Made by a program: the position numbers and the translations under genes. The notes under the pieces are model-generated. The model was given only the letters and a program-made list of their open reading frames with translations. It did no database searches and was not told the origin of the DNA. Of a DNA stretch of 64,000 bases, positions 45,192 to 54,240 are shown piece by piece. Each line of letters opens with the position of its first letter. The stretch's first letter is position 1. Source of the stretch: Prevotella sp. HUN102 (GTDB taxonomy: Bacteria > Bacteroidota > Bacteroidia > Bacteroidales > Bacteroidaceae); the NCBI RefSeq assembly GCF_000688375.1, contig NZ_JIAF01000004.1, positions 620,001 through 684,000 of the forward strand, given 5' to 3'.

Positions 45192-46769
45192 TTATTTTAT
45201 TATTTTTTTCCCATTGATGATGTAAATTCCGTTTGGCAATTCATCAAATGGCTTGTTGAGTTTCGTGCCGTTGATTGTGTAGACAGTTTTCTTTTCCATC
45301 GATGATGCCTGTTTGATATTATCAATCAAGGTACTTGGTTCTTCGAGTTCCGTAGCGTTTCCTCCGTTGAAATCATAGGGAATCCACAGTTTCTTTTTTA
45401 TATTCACTATATTCTTTGCCTCATAGCTGTTTTCTTCCATAGCAGCCTTTGAATCCATCAAATAGAGTGCCCCCTTTTCTCCATATCCTTTGGCAGGTGT
45501 GTAGTTAGGTAGCGAATTGACAAGCACCGTCATTTGCTCTCCTTTTATCTTATTGCCCATACAAGCCAGTTCTTTGAGCATCGTGTTGTTGCTCATATTT
45601 AGGGCTGTCAGCATATTATATCCACAGAGAAGTTTTGTAAGCCGCGTGCAGTTTGCCGTGTTGAGTTCTGGCAATCTGTTGCTGCTGCAATCCAATTCCA
45701 TCAGCATCGGATTCTTGCTAATGTCCAAGACGGTGAAAGCATTGTTGTTGCAATGGAAATACATCAGGCGGAGCTGATTGTTCACGTTGATTTCCGAGAG
45801 GTTATTTTCGTTGCAATACAGGAACATTATGGATTTGTTTTCTTTTATATCCAAGGCTGAAAGTCTGTTCTTATTGCAGTTCAAGATTGAAAGCGAGGGA
45901 TTTTCTGTCAGATTCAGTTCGCTGATTTCATTATCATTGCAGTCCAGATATCTCAGCTCTTTGTTGGTGCTCACGTCCAGTATTGCTATCTTGTTGTTGT
46001 AGCAGTCCAGTCGTTGCAGCAATGGATTGTTTGTTATGTCAAGTTCTGTAAGATTATTTTGGTGGCAATAAAGAGCATTCAGCTTTTTGTTTTTACTTAT
46101 ATCAAGGGTGTTAAGTGGGTTCTTGTAGCATTTCAGGGACTGCAATTCCGTAAGAGATTCAAGTTTCAAAGATGTCAGTTCGTTGCCATAGCAATAGATA
46201 TGCTTTAGTTTTGGAAGATTGTCGAGTGTCAGCAGCGAAATCTTGTTCTCACTGCAGTCTATGCTTTCAAGCTCGGTTTTGTCTTTTAGGACTAATGAAG
46301 TGAGACCGTTCTCGGCACAACTTATTTTAGACAACTTCGGGTTCGCGCTTAAATCAAGTTCTTTTATCGAATTTTTCGCACAATACAAGTGTTTCAGGTT
46401 CGGATTGTTGCTTAGGTTTAGTTCCTTAATCTCGTTGAGCTGGCAAATCAAATTCTTCAGTAAGGGGTTTTTGCTGACATCAATTGCAGTTATTCCCGAT
46501 TTTGTACAGTCGAGTTCTGTAAGATTACCGGTCAGCGTAATGGTTGGTTTGGTTATTTTAAACGTGTTGCGGTCGAAGCTGCTTGAGCTTGGAGTGCCCT
46601 CCAGACCGTCTACGGTCAATGCGCCGTTATAGACCAGAATAAGTTTTATTTCTTCTCCAATCTTCTTGTTTGTGGTCAGCGTGATGGTGTTCTGAGCAAA
46701 TAGATTTAAAGGGAAGAGCATAAGAATCAAGGCTAATGAGCCGATGGGATTGTGAATAAGCTTTTTCAT
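45192..46769 (-). CDS. Secreted leucine-rich-repeat protein
   Basis: A 525-residue exported protein with a signal peptide (LALILMLFPLNLFAQ). From about residue 80 to 410 it has some fifteen 20-22-residue leucine-rich repeats of the form L-x-x-L-x-C-x-x-N-x-L-x-x-L-D-x-S-x-N-P. Many carry cysteine at the same position (LKNLICQLNEI, LKHLYCAKNSI, LQRLDCYNNKI). The C-terminus, VYTINGTKLNKPFDELPNGI followed by YIINGKKIIK, resembles the tail of the subtilase at 17240. Proteins of this type are surface or secreted adhesins, or immune-interaction proteins, in oral and gut Bacteroidales (general knowledge). Its upstream spacer holds a seven-unit 22-bp array. Confidence 0.9.
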   Translation of the reverse strand: MKKLIHNPIGSLALILMLFPLNLFAQNTITLTTNKKIGEEIKLILVYNGALTVDGLEGTPSSSSFDRNTFKITKPTITLTGNLTELDCTKSGITAIDVSKNPLLKNLICQLNEIKELNLSNNPNLKHLYCAKNSIKELDLSANPKLSKISCAENGLTSLVLKDKTELESIDCSENKISLLTLDNLPKLKHIYCYGNELTSLKLESLTELQSLKCYKNPLNTLDISKNKKLNALYCHQNNLTELDITNNPLLQRLDCYNNKIAILDVSTNKELRYLDCNDNEISELNLTENPSLSILNCNKNRLSALDIKENKSIMFLYCNENNLSEINVNNQLRLMYFHCNNNAFTVLDISKNPMLMELDCSSNRLPELNTANCTRLTKLLCGYNMLTALNMSNNTMLKELACMGNKIKGEQMTVLVNSLPNYTPAKGYGEKGALYLMDSKAAMEENSYEAKNIVNIKKKLWIPYDFNGGNATELEEPSTLIDNIKQASSMEKKTVYTINGTKLNKPFDELPNGIYIINGKKIIK

Positions 46770-46920
46770 TTAATTGGGTTTTAATAGTTGATTATATGGA
46801 TTGCAAAGCCCAATAACGGGCTTTCAGGTGCAAAAGTATATAATGGTTAATGTTTGCACAATAACCATTTATTGGTATTTTCGTGGGAAATGAAAAAGAT
46901 TTTGCTGTTTTAAATAAGAA

Positions 46921-47074
46921 TACCAACCGATGGTAATCATTTTACCATCGGTTGGTAATCGGTTTACCATCGGTTGGTAATTGGTTTACCATCGGTTGGT
47001 AATTGGTTTACCATCGGCTGGTAATCGGTTTACCATCGGTTGGTAATTATTTTACCATCAGTTGGTAATTTTTT
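46921..47074. repeat. 22-bp tandem array, seven units, core TTACCA-N5-TGGTAA
   Basis: The core TACCA begins at 46921, 46943, 46965, 46987, 47009, 47031 and 47053, exactly 22 bp apart. The first unit is inverted (TACCAACCGATGGTAA), the others read TACCATCGGTTGGTAA. It is the same family as 1877-2005. It lies between the start of the LRR gene and the end of the WG-repeat gene. Confidence 0.95.
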
Positions 47075-47090
47075 GTTTTACGGTACAATG

Positions 47091-48458
47091 TTATTTTTTT
47101 GCCTCTTGAATAACGTTCAAATCTGCATCCAATCGGGTGTTTTCTTTCATAGAATCGTAGATGTCGAAGAAGTCATTGTAGGCTACAATGATATGGTTTA
47201 TCATACCGTAGAGCAGCTCGTTCTTCAGATTGATGATGCCGTATTTGCCGTCTTTCTTTATTACAATCTTGTCGCCACAGGTTATCCAGAGGCGATCTTC
47301 ATACATAATGGGGATGATTATTTTGTCGTTGGCATCCACAAGTCCGTACAGATTGTTGAGCTTTACGCAGAAATAAGGATGATGAAATTGACTGAAGACG
47401 TCCTGATATTTATAGGGAAACATCATTTTCTTCGTGTCGTTGCTGATCAGTGTGGTTTTGCCGTCTTTTTTGATGGCGGTGTATAAATCGCTGGTATGGT
47501 ATTCGTCGAAGGTGTAATCATTGATGAATTTCTTTGTTTCGTAGTCGTAGAACCGTTTTCCGGTTTCGGTTTCTACTGCCAGACAGCCAACAATGGAGGT
47601 TGCCCGAATGGATTTATACTGGAAAGGCAGAATCACGTTGTTGTAAATATCGATGGTTCCGTAGTTATTTCCCTTGCAGGCAATGAGCCAAGGGGTTGTT
47701 CCAAAGCGATAACCAATGTCCCGACATACAAGTTTTGTGTATTGGGGCTTCATAAACACCTTTCCTTCTTCGTCGAGCAATCCGCAGAGCGTGTCTTTCC
47801 TGAAGATGTAAAAATCCTTGGAACGGATGCCGTCGGTTTCCAGTACAAATTTATGAAGGATGGTTATGCCGTCCGAAACGAAATGCTTGAAGGACAGCAG
47901 ATAGTCTGTGCCGTCGTCTTTTACGAGTTCCAACTTATAGAAATTTCCTTTTATTTCGTTGTATATGGGTTGGGCGAGGTATTCTCCACGTTCGTTGCAG
48001 AGACCGTATTTGCCGTTTTTGCGAACGTACAGGCGTGCCTTGTCCGACCATTCGTAGCCTTTATTCTCGATTTCATCGAAGATTGTATCGAGGATTTTCC
48101 TGCCATCCGTGTTGAAAACGCCTTTCTTACCATCCTTTTCAATGAGGAAGAGATAGCCGGAGAGTTGTTCGATACGGTCGTATTCAATCGGAATGACGAC
48201 TTTACCGTCTCTGTCGTAGAGTCCTTGCCTGCCGTCTTTCCGGATGTAATACCATTCTCTATTCTTGAACACAATGCTGTCTGCATTGTCTATCAGGAGC
48301 GAATCGGGATGTTTCCAGAGCTGATATTTGCCGTTCGGGGCTTTTTTGATGGTGTTGTCTATCCTCGCAACGGCTATTGCCACTCTGTATTCCTGTGCGC
48401 AGAGAGGACTGATGGGAGCCGAAATGAGGCAGAATAAGAGGAAAAGATACTTGTGCAT
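47091..48458 (-). CDS. WG-repeat exported protein
   Basis: A 455-residue protein starting at MHKYLFLLFCLISAPISPLC with a signal peptide ending near CAQ. The mature part is built from repeats such as YYIRKDGRQGLYDRDGKVVIPIEYDRIE, LFLIEKDGKKGVFNTDGRKI and KIVIKKDGKYGIINLKNELLY, the WG repeat (KDGKxGxxNxxGxxIIPxxYD). Such proteins form beta-structured arrays outside the cytoplasm; their roles are largely unknown. The frame extends to 48551, but that region overlaps the deoC terminator and is not signal-like. It lies downstream of deoC on the same strand, separated by a terminator. Confidence 0.88.
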   Translation of the reverse strand: MHKYLFLLFCLISAPISPLCAQEYRVAIAVARIDNTIKKAPNGKYQLWKHPDSLLIDNADSIVFKNREWYYIRKDGRQGLYDRDGKVVIPIEYDRIEQLSGYLFLIEKDGKKGVFNTDGRKILDTIFDEIENKGYEWSDKARLYVRKNGKYGLCNERGEYLAQPIYNEIKGNFYKLELVKDDGTDYLLSFKHFVSDGITILHKFVLETDGIRSKDFYIFRKDTLCGLLDEEGKVFMKPQYTKLVCRDIGYRFGTTPWLIACKGNNYGTIDIYNNVILPFQYKSIRATSIVGCLAVETETGKRFYDYETKKFINDYTFDEYHTSDLYTAIKKDGKTTLISNDTKKMMFPYKYQDVFSQFHHPYFCVKLNNLYGLVDANDKIIIPIMYEDRLWITCGDKIVIKKDGKYGIINLKNELLYGMINHIIVAYNDFFDIYDSMKENTRLDADLNVIQEAKK

Positions 48459-48512
48459 AGCGTGTGAAATAATGTTTCTTGTAAGTGGAATCAACTGTTT
48501 GCTCGAAAAGAT

Positions 48513-48547
48513 AAAATCCCCTCTATGCGGAAAGATAGAGGGGATTT
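48513..48547 (-). terminator. Terminator of deoC
   Basis: AAAATCCCCTCTAT pairs with ATAGAGGGGATTT around an eight-base loop, 12 bases beyond the deoC stop on the minus strand. Confidence 0.9.
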
Positions 48548-48558
48548 GCATTATTGGT

Positions 48559-49470
48559 TTAGAAGAACTTTGTTTCCTTGCCGAGAATGTCTGTGAGGAG
48601 AAGGTTTGTCAGACGGCTTGTGCCGAGACGGAACCAGTAGTTGTCGAGCCACTTTTCGCCGAGGATTTCCTTGTAGATGGTGTAGAAAATCACTGCGTCC
48701 ATCACGGTGTTGATGCCGCCGGCAGGCTTCAGGCCGACCTGAATGCCGGTCTTGTCGTAAAATTCCTTGATGGCCTGACACATTACGTAGACAGATTCGG
48801 GCGTTGCGCTTACCTTTTCCTTGCCGGTGCTGGTCTTGATGTATTCCGCGCCTGCAAACATAGAGAGGAGGGCAGCCGTCTTGATGTTCTTAGCGTTCTT
48901 CAAGTCGCCGGTTTCGAGGATAACCTTCATCGGGATTTCGCCACAGGTCTGCTTCAGTTCGCTGATGGTGTCGCACACTTCTTCGTAGTCGCCTGAGAGG
49001 AACTTGCCTACCGGCAGCACGATATCAATCTGTGTGGCACCGTCCTTGATTGCCAGAGCTGTCTCAATAGTCTTTACTTCGAGGAATGTCTGCGAAGAAG
49101 GGAATGCACCCGTAACGTTTGTAATGTCCACGCCGTCTACTTCGAGGCTGTCGGCAACGAGCTTTGTGAAGCAAGGATATACGCAGATTGCGCCCACGTG
49201 AGGGAGGTTGGGGTATTCGTGTGCAAACTTGTTTACCTTCTCTGTCATTGCCAATACCTCTTCCTCTGTGTCGGTGGTCTGCAAAGTGGTAAGCTCAACG
49301 CTGCCGAGGAGGAATTGCTTCACTTCCATAGTGTCGTTCTCTGCCACCTTTTCAGCGATGATTTTCTTGACAGCTTCCTTTACTTCCTCGTCTGTAATCT
49401 CGAGGTTGTAGTTCTTCAGCATTTCGTCGTACTTGCTGTTGTTTACGATTTTACCATTGTTTGTTTCCAT
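48559..49470 (-). CDS. deoC: Deoxyribose-phosphate aldolase
   Basis: Cleaves 2-deoxyribose 5-phosphate to glyceraldehyde 3-phosphate and acetaldehyde, the last step in deoxynucleoside breakdown. The 303-residue protein has the Schiff-base lysine in GAEYIKTSTGKEKVSATPE, the early catalytic region QIDIVLPVGKFLSGDYE and MKVILETGDL, and the phosphate-binding VGLKPAGGINTV. The first ~45 residues are an N-terminal extension compared with short DeoC enzymes. It heads a leftward stretch with CPBP, MazG-like and dtd genes lying upstream on the same strand. Confidence 0.95.
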   Translation of the reverse strand: METNNGKIVNNSKYDEMLKNYNLEITDEEVKEAVKKIIAEKVAENDTMEVKQFLLGSVELTTLQTTDTEEEVLAMTEKVNKFAHEYPNLPHVGAICVYPCFTKLVADSLEVDGVDITNVTGAFPSSQTFLEVKTIETALAIKDGATQIDIVLPVGKFLSGDYEEVCDTISELKQTCGEIPMKVILETGDLKNAKNIKTAALLSMFAGAEYIKTSTGKEKVSATPESVYVMCQAIKEFYDKTGIQVGLKPAGGINTVMDAVIFYTIYKEILGEKWLDNYWFRLGTSRLTNLLLTDILGKETKFF

Positions 49471-49492
49471 AACTTAATTTATTATTAGTGAT

Positions 49493-50332
49493 TTAAATGT
49501 TTGTGTTCTCTTTAATTAGTTCCCCTTTTCGTATCATCTGGAGGAAGAATAGGGTAAAGGCAATACCGATGATTACCGATATTACCGATGCTTCTGCACC
49601 GAAACTGCCACCGGTGATGAGTTCGTGACCCGTGATTTCGGGCGTTATTATGCTGCTGCCGCTGTCTGTTCCCGATACCTCGAAACCGAAAACGTTGCCC
49701 TGCAAATAGTTCCAAGCCCAGTGAATGCCGATGGGCATCCATAGATTGTTGCACCATTTGTAGATCGTTCCGAATAAAAGGCCTGCCTCGATGGATATGG
49801 CAAATGCCGACCAGAGCGTTGCATTGTCGTTCGTGATGTGTACGAATCCGAACAGAAGGGCTGAGATAATCAGGGCTTTGACAAATCCCCATTTCCTATC
49901 CATCATTCGGAACAGGATGCCGCGAAACATAATCTCTTCGCAAACGGCGACGCCAAAGAAGAAAACGAAGTTCTTGAGTTGTTCGCCTGCGTTGAAATCG
50001 GTTGTTTTTATGCTGTAAGCACCGAGCAGCATCATAATTCCTACGACTGTTATGAAGTATATGCTGCCTGTTGCGAGCCCTTGAATCGTGTCCGGCAATA
50101 GCTTGCGCAGGCTCAGTTCGCTGCATTTACGCTTCTCTGTGAGCTTTATCCAGCCCACATAGGCGAGTGTAACGAGGATTATGAATACAAGCATGAAGGC
50201 GGCACTTACGGCAGCATCGATTTCAAGCAGGGATGGCGAGAGTGCAATTCCATAGAGAAAGCCGAACAGAAGAAATCCTCCTATCAGCTTGAAGAGCCAT
50301 ATCCATTGGTCGTCGGAGATTTTAATTCTCAT
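49493..50332 (-). CDS. CPBP family intramembrane metalloprotease
   Basis: A 279-residue polytopic membrane protein of the CAAX protease/bacteriocin-processing (Abi) family. The active-site motifs are present: EEIMFRGILFRMM (EExxxR), then ALLFGFVHITN (FxxxH) and GIHWAWNYLQGN (HxxxN/B). Members can process prenylated or bacteriocin-like peptides, but many have no known substrate. The frame runs upstream to 50608, but that extension lies across the MazG-like gene. The true start is at 50332 (MRIKISDDQWIWL). It lies 22 bases from deoC and 32 from the MazG-like gene, on the same strand. Confidence 0.88.
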   Translation of the reverse strand: MRIKISDDQWIWLFKLIGGFLLFGFLYGIALSPSLLEIDAAVSAAFMLVFIILVTLAYVGWIKLTEKRKCSELSLRKLLPDTIQGLATGSIYFITVVGIMMLLGAYSIKTTDFNAGEQLKNFVFFFGVAVCEEIMFRGILFRMMDRKWGFVKALIISALLFGFVHITNDNATLWSAFAISIEAGLLFGTIYKWCNNLWMPIGIHWAWNYLQGNVFGFEVSGTDSGSSIITPEITGHELITGGSFGAEASVISVIIGIAFTLFFLQMIRKGELIKENTNI

Positions 50333-50364
50333 AATCGTTAATTTAAATTCCAATAACAGGTCAT

Positions 50365-50694
50365 TTATTTTGCCGTCAGCTTGTCGTTGTTTCTGTGCCT
50401 GTCCTTGTCTCTGCTCGTCTTCTTTTCGAAGCTCTTGCGCAATTCTTCGGTCAAATCTACGCCGGTTTGGTTGGCAAGACACATCAGTACCCATAAAACA
50501 TCGGCCATTTCTTCGCCGATATTGGGCTTTTCCCCCTTCTTGAAGCTCTGGTCGCCGTAGGTTCGGGCCATCACTCTTGCCAGTTCGCCCACTTCTTCCG
50601 TAAGGCAAGCCATATTGGTAAGCTCGCTGAAGTAGCGGACGCCGTATTGATGAATCCAGTCGTCCACCATCTTTTGTGCTTCCTGTATTGTCAT
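50365..50694 (-). CDS. MazG-like nucleotide pyrophosphohydrolase
   Basis: A 109-residue all-alpha NTP pyrophosphohydrolase. The metal-binding signature is CLTEEVGELARVMARTYGDQ followed by IGEEMADVLWVLMCLANQTG, the EExxE plus ExxD pattern of MazG/iMazG proteins. Such enzymes clear unusual or excess nucleotides. The last 20 residues are highly charged (EKKTSRDKDRHRNNDKLTAK). It lies in a leftward series between a small membrane protein and the CPBP protease gene. Confidence 0.88.
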   Translation of the reverse strand: MTIQEAQKMVDDWIHQYGVRYFSELTNMACLTEEVGELARVMARTYGDQSFKKGEKPNIGEEMADVLWVLMCLANQTGVDLTEELRKSFEKKTSRDKDRHRNNDKLTAK

Positions 50695-50708
50695 AGTCTT
50701 ACAACATT

Positions 50709-50990
50709 TTAGGATTTAAAGATTGCGAAAGCGAATCCGGTTAATATCAGCAGCATATATAGAACGTATGTTATGTTTTCTGTCTTTGTATTTCCCTTCC
50801 AGTTGATTATATTTGCCACTAAGGCAATTATAATGACGGCTATAAATACAATGGCTGTCGCCTGAATCAGATGTTCATATCCTTCTGTATGTCTTGAAAT
50901 GATATTCAGAATAATGAACGAAAGGACAGATATGTGCTGTGCATTCTGTATATTTTTCTTGTGCTTGGATATAAGTTGTTTCAGTTTCAT
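50709..50990 (-). CDS. Small three-helix membrane protein of unknown function
   Basis: I do not recognise this 93-residue protein. A basic N-terminus (MKLKQLISKHKKNIQNAQH) is followed by three hydrophobic segments: ISVLSFIILNIIS, LIQATAIVFIAVIIIALVANII and ITYVLYMLLILTGFAFAIF. It lies 14 bases upstream of the MazG-like gene and about 50 bases from dtd, on the same strand, so it is probably part of one transcription unit. The gene is somewhat more AT-rich than its neighbours. Confidence 0.65.
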   Translation of the reverse strand: MKLKQLISKHKKNIQNAQHISVLSFIILNIISRHTEGYEHLIQATAIVFIAVIIIALVANIINWKGNTKTENITYVLYMLLILTGFAFAIFKS

Positions 50991-51041
50991 ATTATGCTCT
51001 TGATGTTTGAAGGTTTTCAGTTCGCTGTATTCGATGGGGTA

Positions 51042-51494
51042 TCACTCTTTATTCTTCGTGTCCATACAGATGGTTACAGGACCGTCGTTGAGCAGTTCCA
51101 CCTTCATATCAGCACCAAATTCGCCTTCCCCCACGGTTTTTCCCAATGCTTGGCTTAGTTCCTTGCAGAACTTGTTGTATAGTGGGATGGAGATTTCGTG
51201 CCTTGCAGCGCGAAGATAGCTTGGACGGTTGCCTTTCTTGTAGCTTGCCATCAGCGTGAACTGGGAAACAACGAGTATCTCTCCGTCCACTTCCATTATG
51301 CTCTTGTTCATCACTCCCTGTTCGTCATCGAATACACGTAGGCCGATGACTTTATTAACAAGCCAAGAAATATCCTCTTCATTGTCGTCTTCGCCGATGC
51401 CTAAGAGGATAAGATAACCCTGTTGGATGGCAGATTTCACGTTGCCATTGATGGTTACGGATGCGTGCTTCACACGCTGGATAACGATTCTCAT
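51042..51494 (-). CDS. dtd: D-aminoacyl-tRNA deacylase
   Basis: Removes D-amino acids (and glycine) mischarged on tRNAs. The 150-residue protein opens MRIVIQRVKHASVTINGNVK and carries both family signatures: VVSQFTLMASYKKGNRPS and the cross-subunit LNDGPVTICMD (the GP motif that blocks L-amino acids). The length is standard. It follows uvrC by 27 bases on the same strand. Confidence 0.95.
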   Translation of the reverse strand: MRIVIQRVKHASVTINGNVKSAIQQGYLILLGIGEDDNEEDISWLVNKVIGLRVFDDEQGVMNKSIMEVDGEILVVSQFTLMASYKKGNRPSYLRAARHEISIPLYNKFCKELSQALGKTVGEGEFGADMKVELLNDGPVTICMDTKNKE

Positions 51495-51521
51495 ATCGCA
51501 AATATACTATTTTTATTTCAT

Positions 51522-53360
51522 TTAACCCTCCGTAGAGTGGAAATAATTGAAGAGTAAAGTAGCTTTCGCATTGCCTAATACTTCTGTAAGCGATTGAATA
51601 TCAGCTTCTTTTATCTTTTTTACGCTCTTAAATTGCTTCAACAATGCTTCCCTGCTTTTCGTTCCAATACCTTTAATATCGTCTAATTCGCTGTGTAACT
51701 GATGTTTAGAGCGTTTGTTGCGATGGAAGGATATAGCATATCTATGTACTTCGTCCTGTATATTGGTAAGGATTTTGAAGAGTTCGGAGTTGGTTTTTAT
51801 GCCGATTGTCTGGGGAGGAAAGCCGTAGAGCAGCTCGTTTGTCCTGTGACGGTTGTCCTTTGCAAGTCCGGCGATGGGTATATTCAGGTGGAGTTCGTCC
51901 TCGATAACCTCTCTTACCACTTCCATCTGCCCTTTACCACCGTCGGTAATAATGAGGTCGGGTAGCGATTCCTTTTCCTCTATCATCCGAGAGTAGCGAC
52001 GGCGCACCACTTCCTGCATAGAAGTGTAGTCGTCTGGTCCGACAACTGTCTTGATATTGTACTTTCTGTAATCCTTCTTAGAGGGTTTCATTGCTTTGTA
52101 GACCACGCATCCTGCAACGGCATCGGTACCGGAAATGTTTGAATTATCGAAGCATTCGATTTGATAGGGTAGCTTAGGCAGTTTCAGAGCTTCCTGAAGT
52201 TCTTTCATCAGTCTCGTTTGTTTCTGCTCGGGATTCAGCTTTTCGGCTTGTTTTAATCGGTCGAATTTGTATTGCTTGGCGTTCATTTCCGAAAGCTCCA
52301 GCAAATGTTTCTTGTCTCCTCGCTGTGGAATGAAGAACTCGGCATCCTTTATTTTAAAGTCCAATTCAAAGGGAACGATAATCTCTTTTGCCTTGCTGTT
52401 GAATCGTTGGCGTATATCTGGAATGGCTTCGTTGAGAAGTTCTGCGTCGCTTTCATCGAGTTTTCGCTTGTATTCAAAGGTAAAACTCTGGTTGATGGCA
52501 CCATTTGTAACGTGGATATAATTGATGAATGCGTTTTTTCTGAACTCATCATTCACGATAGTAAACACATCAACGTCGTTGATCGTATAGCTCACTATCT
52601 CGCTTTTGGCTGCAAAATTCTCCAGAGCAATGTATCTTTGCTTGTAGGCTTCAGCCTCTTCAAAACGTAATTCTTCTGCGCATTTTTCCATTTGTGCCCG
52701 AAGAATCCTTTGCACCTCACGTGTGTTGCCCTTTAGAATCTGCTTTGCCTGATTGATGTTTTGCTGATAATCTTCATAGCTTTGCTTTCCAATGCAGGGT
52801 GCTCCACAATTCTTCAGGTGATATTCAAGACAAGGTTTGTACTTATTTTGCTCAATACCTTCTTTTGTTATCGGGAATCTACACGTGCGAGGCTTGTACA
52901 CTTTCTTTATAATATCAAGAATAGCGTACATACTGCTTATGTGGCTATAAGGGCCGAAAAATGTTCCGTAGCGTTTGTTTATGTTGCGTGTGTTGAATAT
53001 TCGTGGGAAATATTCGTTCGTAACACAGATACTCGGGTACGTTTTTCCGTCTTTCAGCAGCACATTGTATTTCGGCTGATATTGCTTTATCAGTTGATTC
53101 TCTATCAGCAATGCGTCTTCTTCCGAATTGACCACGGTATAAGTGATATCGTGAATTTTGGAAACGAGTACCTTTGTCTTGAATCTGTCCACCTCTTTGT
53201 GGAAATAAGAAGAAACACGATTCTTTAGATTCTTTGCCTTTCCCACATAAATGATGGTATGCTCTTCGTCATAGTACTGGTACGTTCCCGGTTTCTCAGG
53301 AAGTGTCTGTACTATGCCTTTAAGATACTCTAAGCGTTTAAAGTTTTCTTCTTTGTTCAT
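51522..53360 (-). CDS. uvrC: Excinuclease ABC subunit C
   Basis: UvrC makes both incisions in nucleotide excision repair. The 612-residue protein has the GIY-YIG nuclease at its N-terminus (KPGTYQYYDEEHTIIYVGKA and KNLKNRVSSYF), a cysteine cluster with NCGAPCIGKQSYEDY, a UVR segment (AEELRFEEAEAYKQRYIALE) that binds UvrB, the RNase H-like nuclease (IECFDNSNISGTDAVAGCVV and PDLIITDGGKGQME) and a C-terminal helix-hairpin-helix (LDDIKGIGTKSREALLKQF). The length is normal. It lies between dtd and apt; one of the parS-like sites is just upstream of its start. Confidence 0.97.
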   Translation of the reverse strand: MNKEENFKRLEYLKGIVQTLPEKPGTYQYYDEEHTIIYVGKAKNLKNRVSSYFHKEVDRFKTKVLVSKIHDITYTVVNSEEDALLIENQLIKQYQPKYNVLLKDGKTYPSICVTNEYFPRIFNTRNINKRYGTFFGPYSHISSMYAILDIIKKVYKPRTCRFPITKEGIEQNKYKPCLEYHLKNCGAPCIGKQSYEDYQQNINQAKQILKGNTREVQRILRAQMEKCAEELRFEEAEAYKQRYIALENFAAKSEIVSYTINDVDVFTIVNDEFRKNAFINYIHVTNGAINQSFTFEYKRKLDESDAELLNEAIPDIRQRFNSKAKEIIVPFELDFKIKDAEFFIPQRGDKKHLLELSEMNAKQYKFDRLKQAEKLNPEQKQTRLMKELQEALKLPKLPYQIECFDNSNISGTDAVAGCVVYKAMKPSKKDYRKYNIKTVVGPDDYTSMQEVVRRRYSRMIEEKESLPDLIITDGGKGQMEVVREVIEDELHLNIPIAGLAKDNRHRTNELLYGFPPQTIGIKTNSELFKILTNIQDEVHRYAISFHRNKRSKHQLHSELDDIKGIGTKSREALLKQFKSVKKIKEADIQSLTEVLGNAKATLLFNYFHSTEG

Positions 53361-53400
53361 TTTCTGTAACTCCTTTGTTTAAAGAGGTTTTGAAACGTTT

Positions 53401-53416
53401 TGTTTCACGTGGAACG
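53401..53416. promoter_or_regulatory. parS-like site (ParB binding), variant
   Basis: TGTTTCACGTGGAACG differs from the parS consensus TGTTTCACGTGAAACA at two positions. It lies 41 bases upstream of uvrC, exactly 840 bp from a better match at 54241. Confidence 0.6.
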
Positions 53417-53556
53417 TTAATGCTTTTGTTGTTCCTGTTTCACAATGTTGTATTCCAAGACAGACTTGATTGTGGACAAAAGAGATGTTTGTTGCAATCT
53501 TGTCAGATCCTTTTCGGAAGATAGACGGGTGGAGAATGAAATCTGCTTTTGCAACT

Positions 53557-53595
53557 AAAAACCGAAAGACGGGCGTTGTGTGTCTTTCGGTTTTT
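53557..53595. terminator. Terminator between apt and uvrC
   Basis: AAAAACCGAAAGAC pairs perfectly with GTCTTTCGGTTTTT. It lies beyond the apt stop on the minus strand; U-runs occur on both strands. Confidence 0.9.
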
Positions 53596-53676
53596 GTTGG
53601 TTCATTCTTTATTGTGCTCACGTTTCTTTTTTAATAAATGATAAGCACTTTTCATTTCTGACAGAGTGGGAGCGTA

Positions 53677-54207
53677 TTAGAACTCCAAAAGAGATGAAAT
53701 TTCAACGTCCTTGTCGAAACTGTCTCGGCAGTTCGGAAACTCGCTGCGCAATTCTATGATGAAATTGCAGTAGACTTTCTTAGGATTGAACTTTTTAACG
53801 AGGCTGCAAGCAGCTTTCATCGTACCACCGGTAGCAAGCAAATCGTCGTGAAGGAGGATAATATCGTCTTCCGTAATTGCGTCCTTGTGGATTTCAATCG
53901 TGTCGATGCCGTATTCCTTTGCGTAGCTTTCTTGAACTGTTTCGCAAGGGAGCTTTCCCGGTTTGCGACAGAGAACGATGCCTGCACCTAATTTTAAAGC
54001 CAAGGCAGACGACATTACGAAGCCGCGGCTTTCGATTCCCACAATCTTTGTAATTCCTTTGTCCTTGTAAAGTTCATACATTTCGTCTGTAATCTCTTGC
54101 AATGCTTCCGGAGATTTGAAGAGAGTGGTTACGTCTCGGAAATTAACGCCCGGGATTGGCCAATCAGGAATACACCTAAGATTGTCAAGTAGAATTTTAC
54201 TGTTCAT
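53677..54207 (-). CDS. apt: Adenine phosphoribosyltransferase
   Basis: Salvages adenine to AMP using phosphoribosyl pyrophosphate. The 176-residue protein starts DNLRCIPDWPIPGVNFRDVT, has the central GIESRGFVMSSALALKLGAG loop, and the PRPP-binding motif IILLHDDLLATGGTMKAAC. The length is typical. It lies between mnmG and uvrC on the same strand, flanked on both sides by parS-like sites and ended by a strong terminator. Confidence 0.96.
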   Translation of the reverse strand: MNSKILLDNLRCIPDWPIPGVNFRDVTTLFKSPEALQEITDEMYELYKDKGITKIVGIESRGFVMSSALALKLGAGIVLCRKPGKLPCETVQESYAKEYGIDTIEIHKDAITEDDIILLHDDLLATGGTMKAACSLVKKFNPKKVYCNFIIELRSEFPNCRDSFDKDVEISSLLEF

Positions 54208-54240
54208 ATTCAGGTAGTTATATTTTATTGTTTTATTATT

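Noticed and set aside
47496..48437. 313-residue plus-strand ORF
   Set aside because: It is the antisense shadow of the WG-repeat gene.
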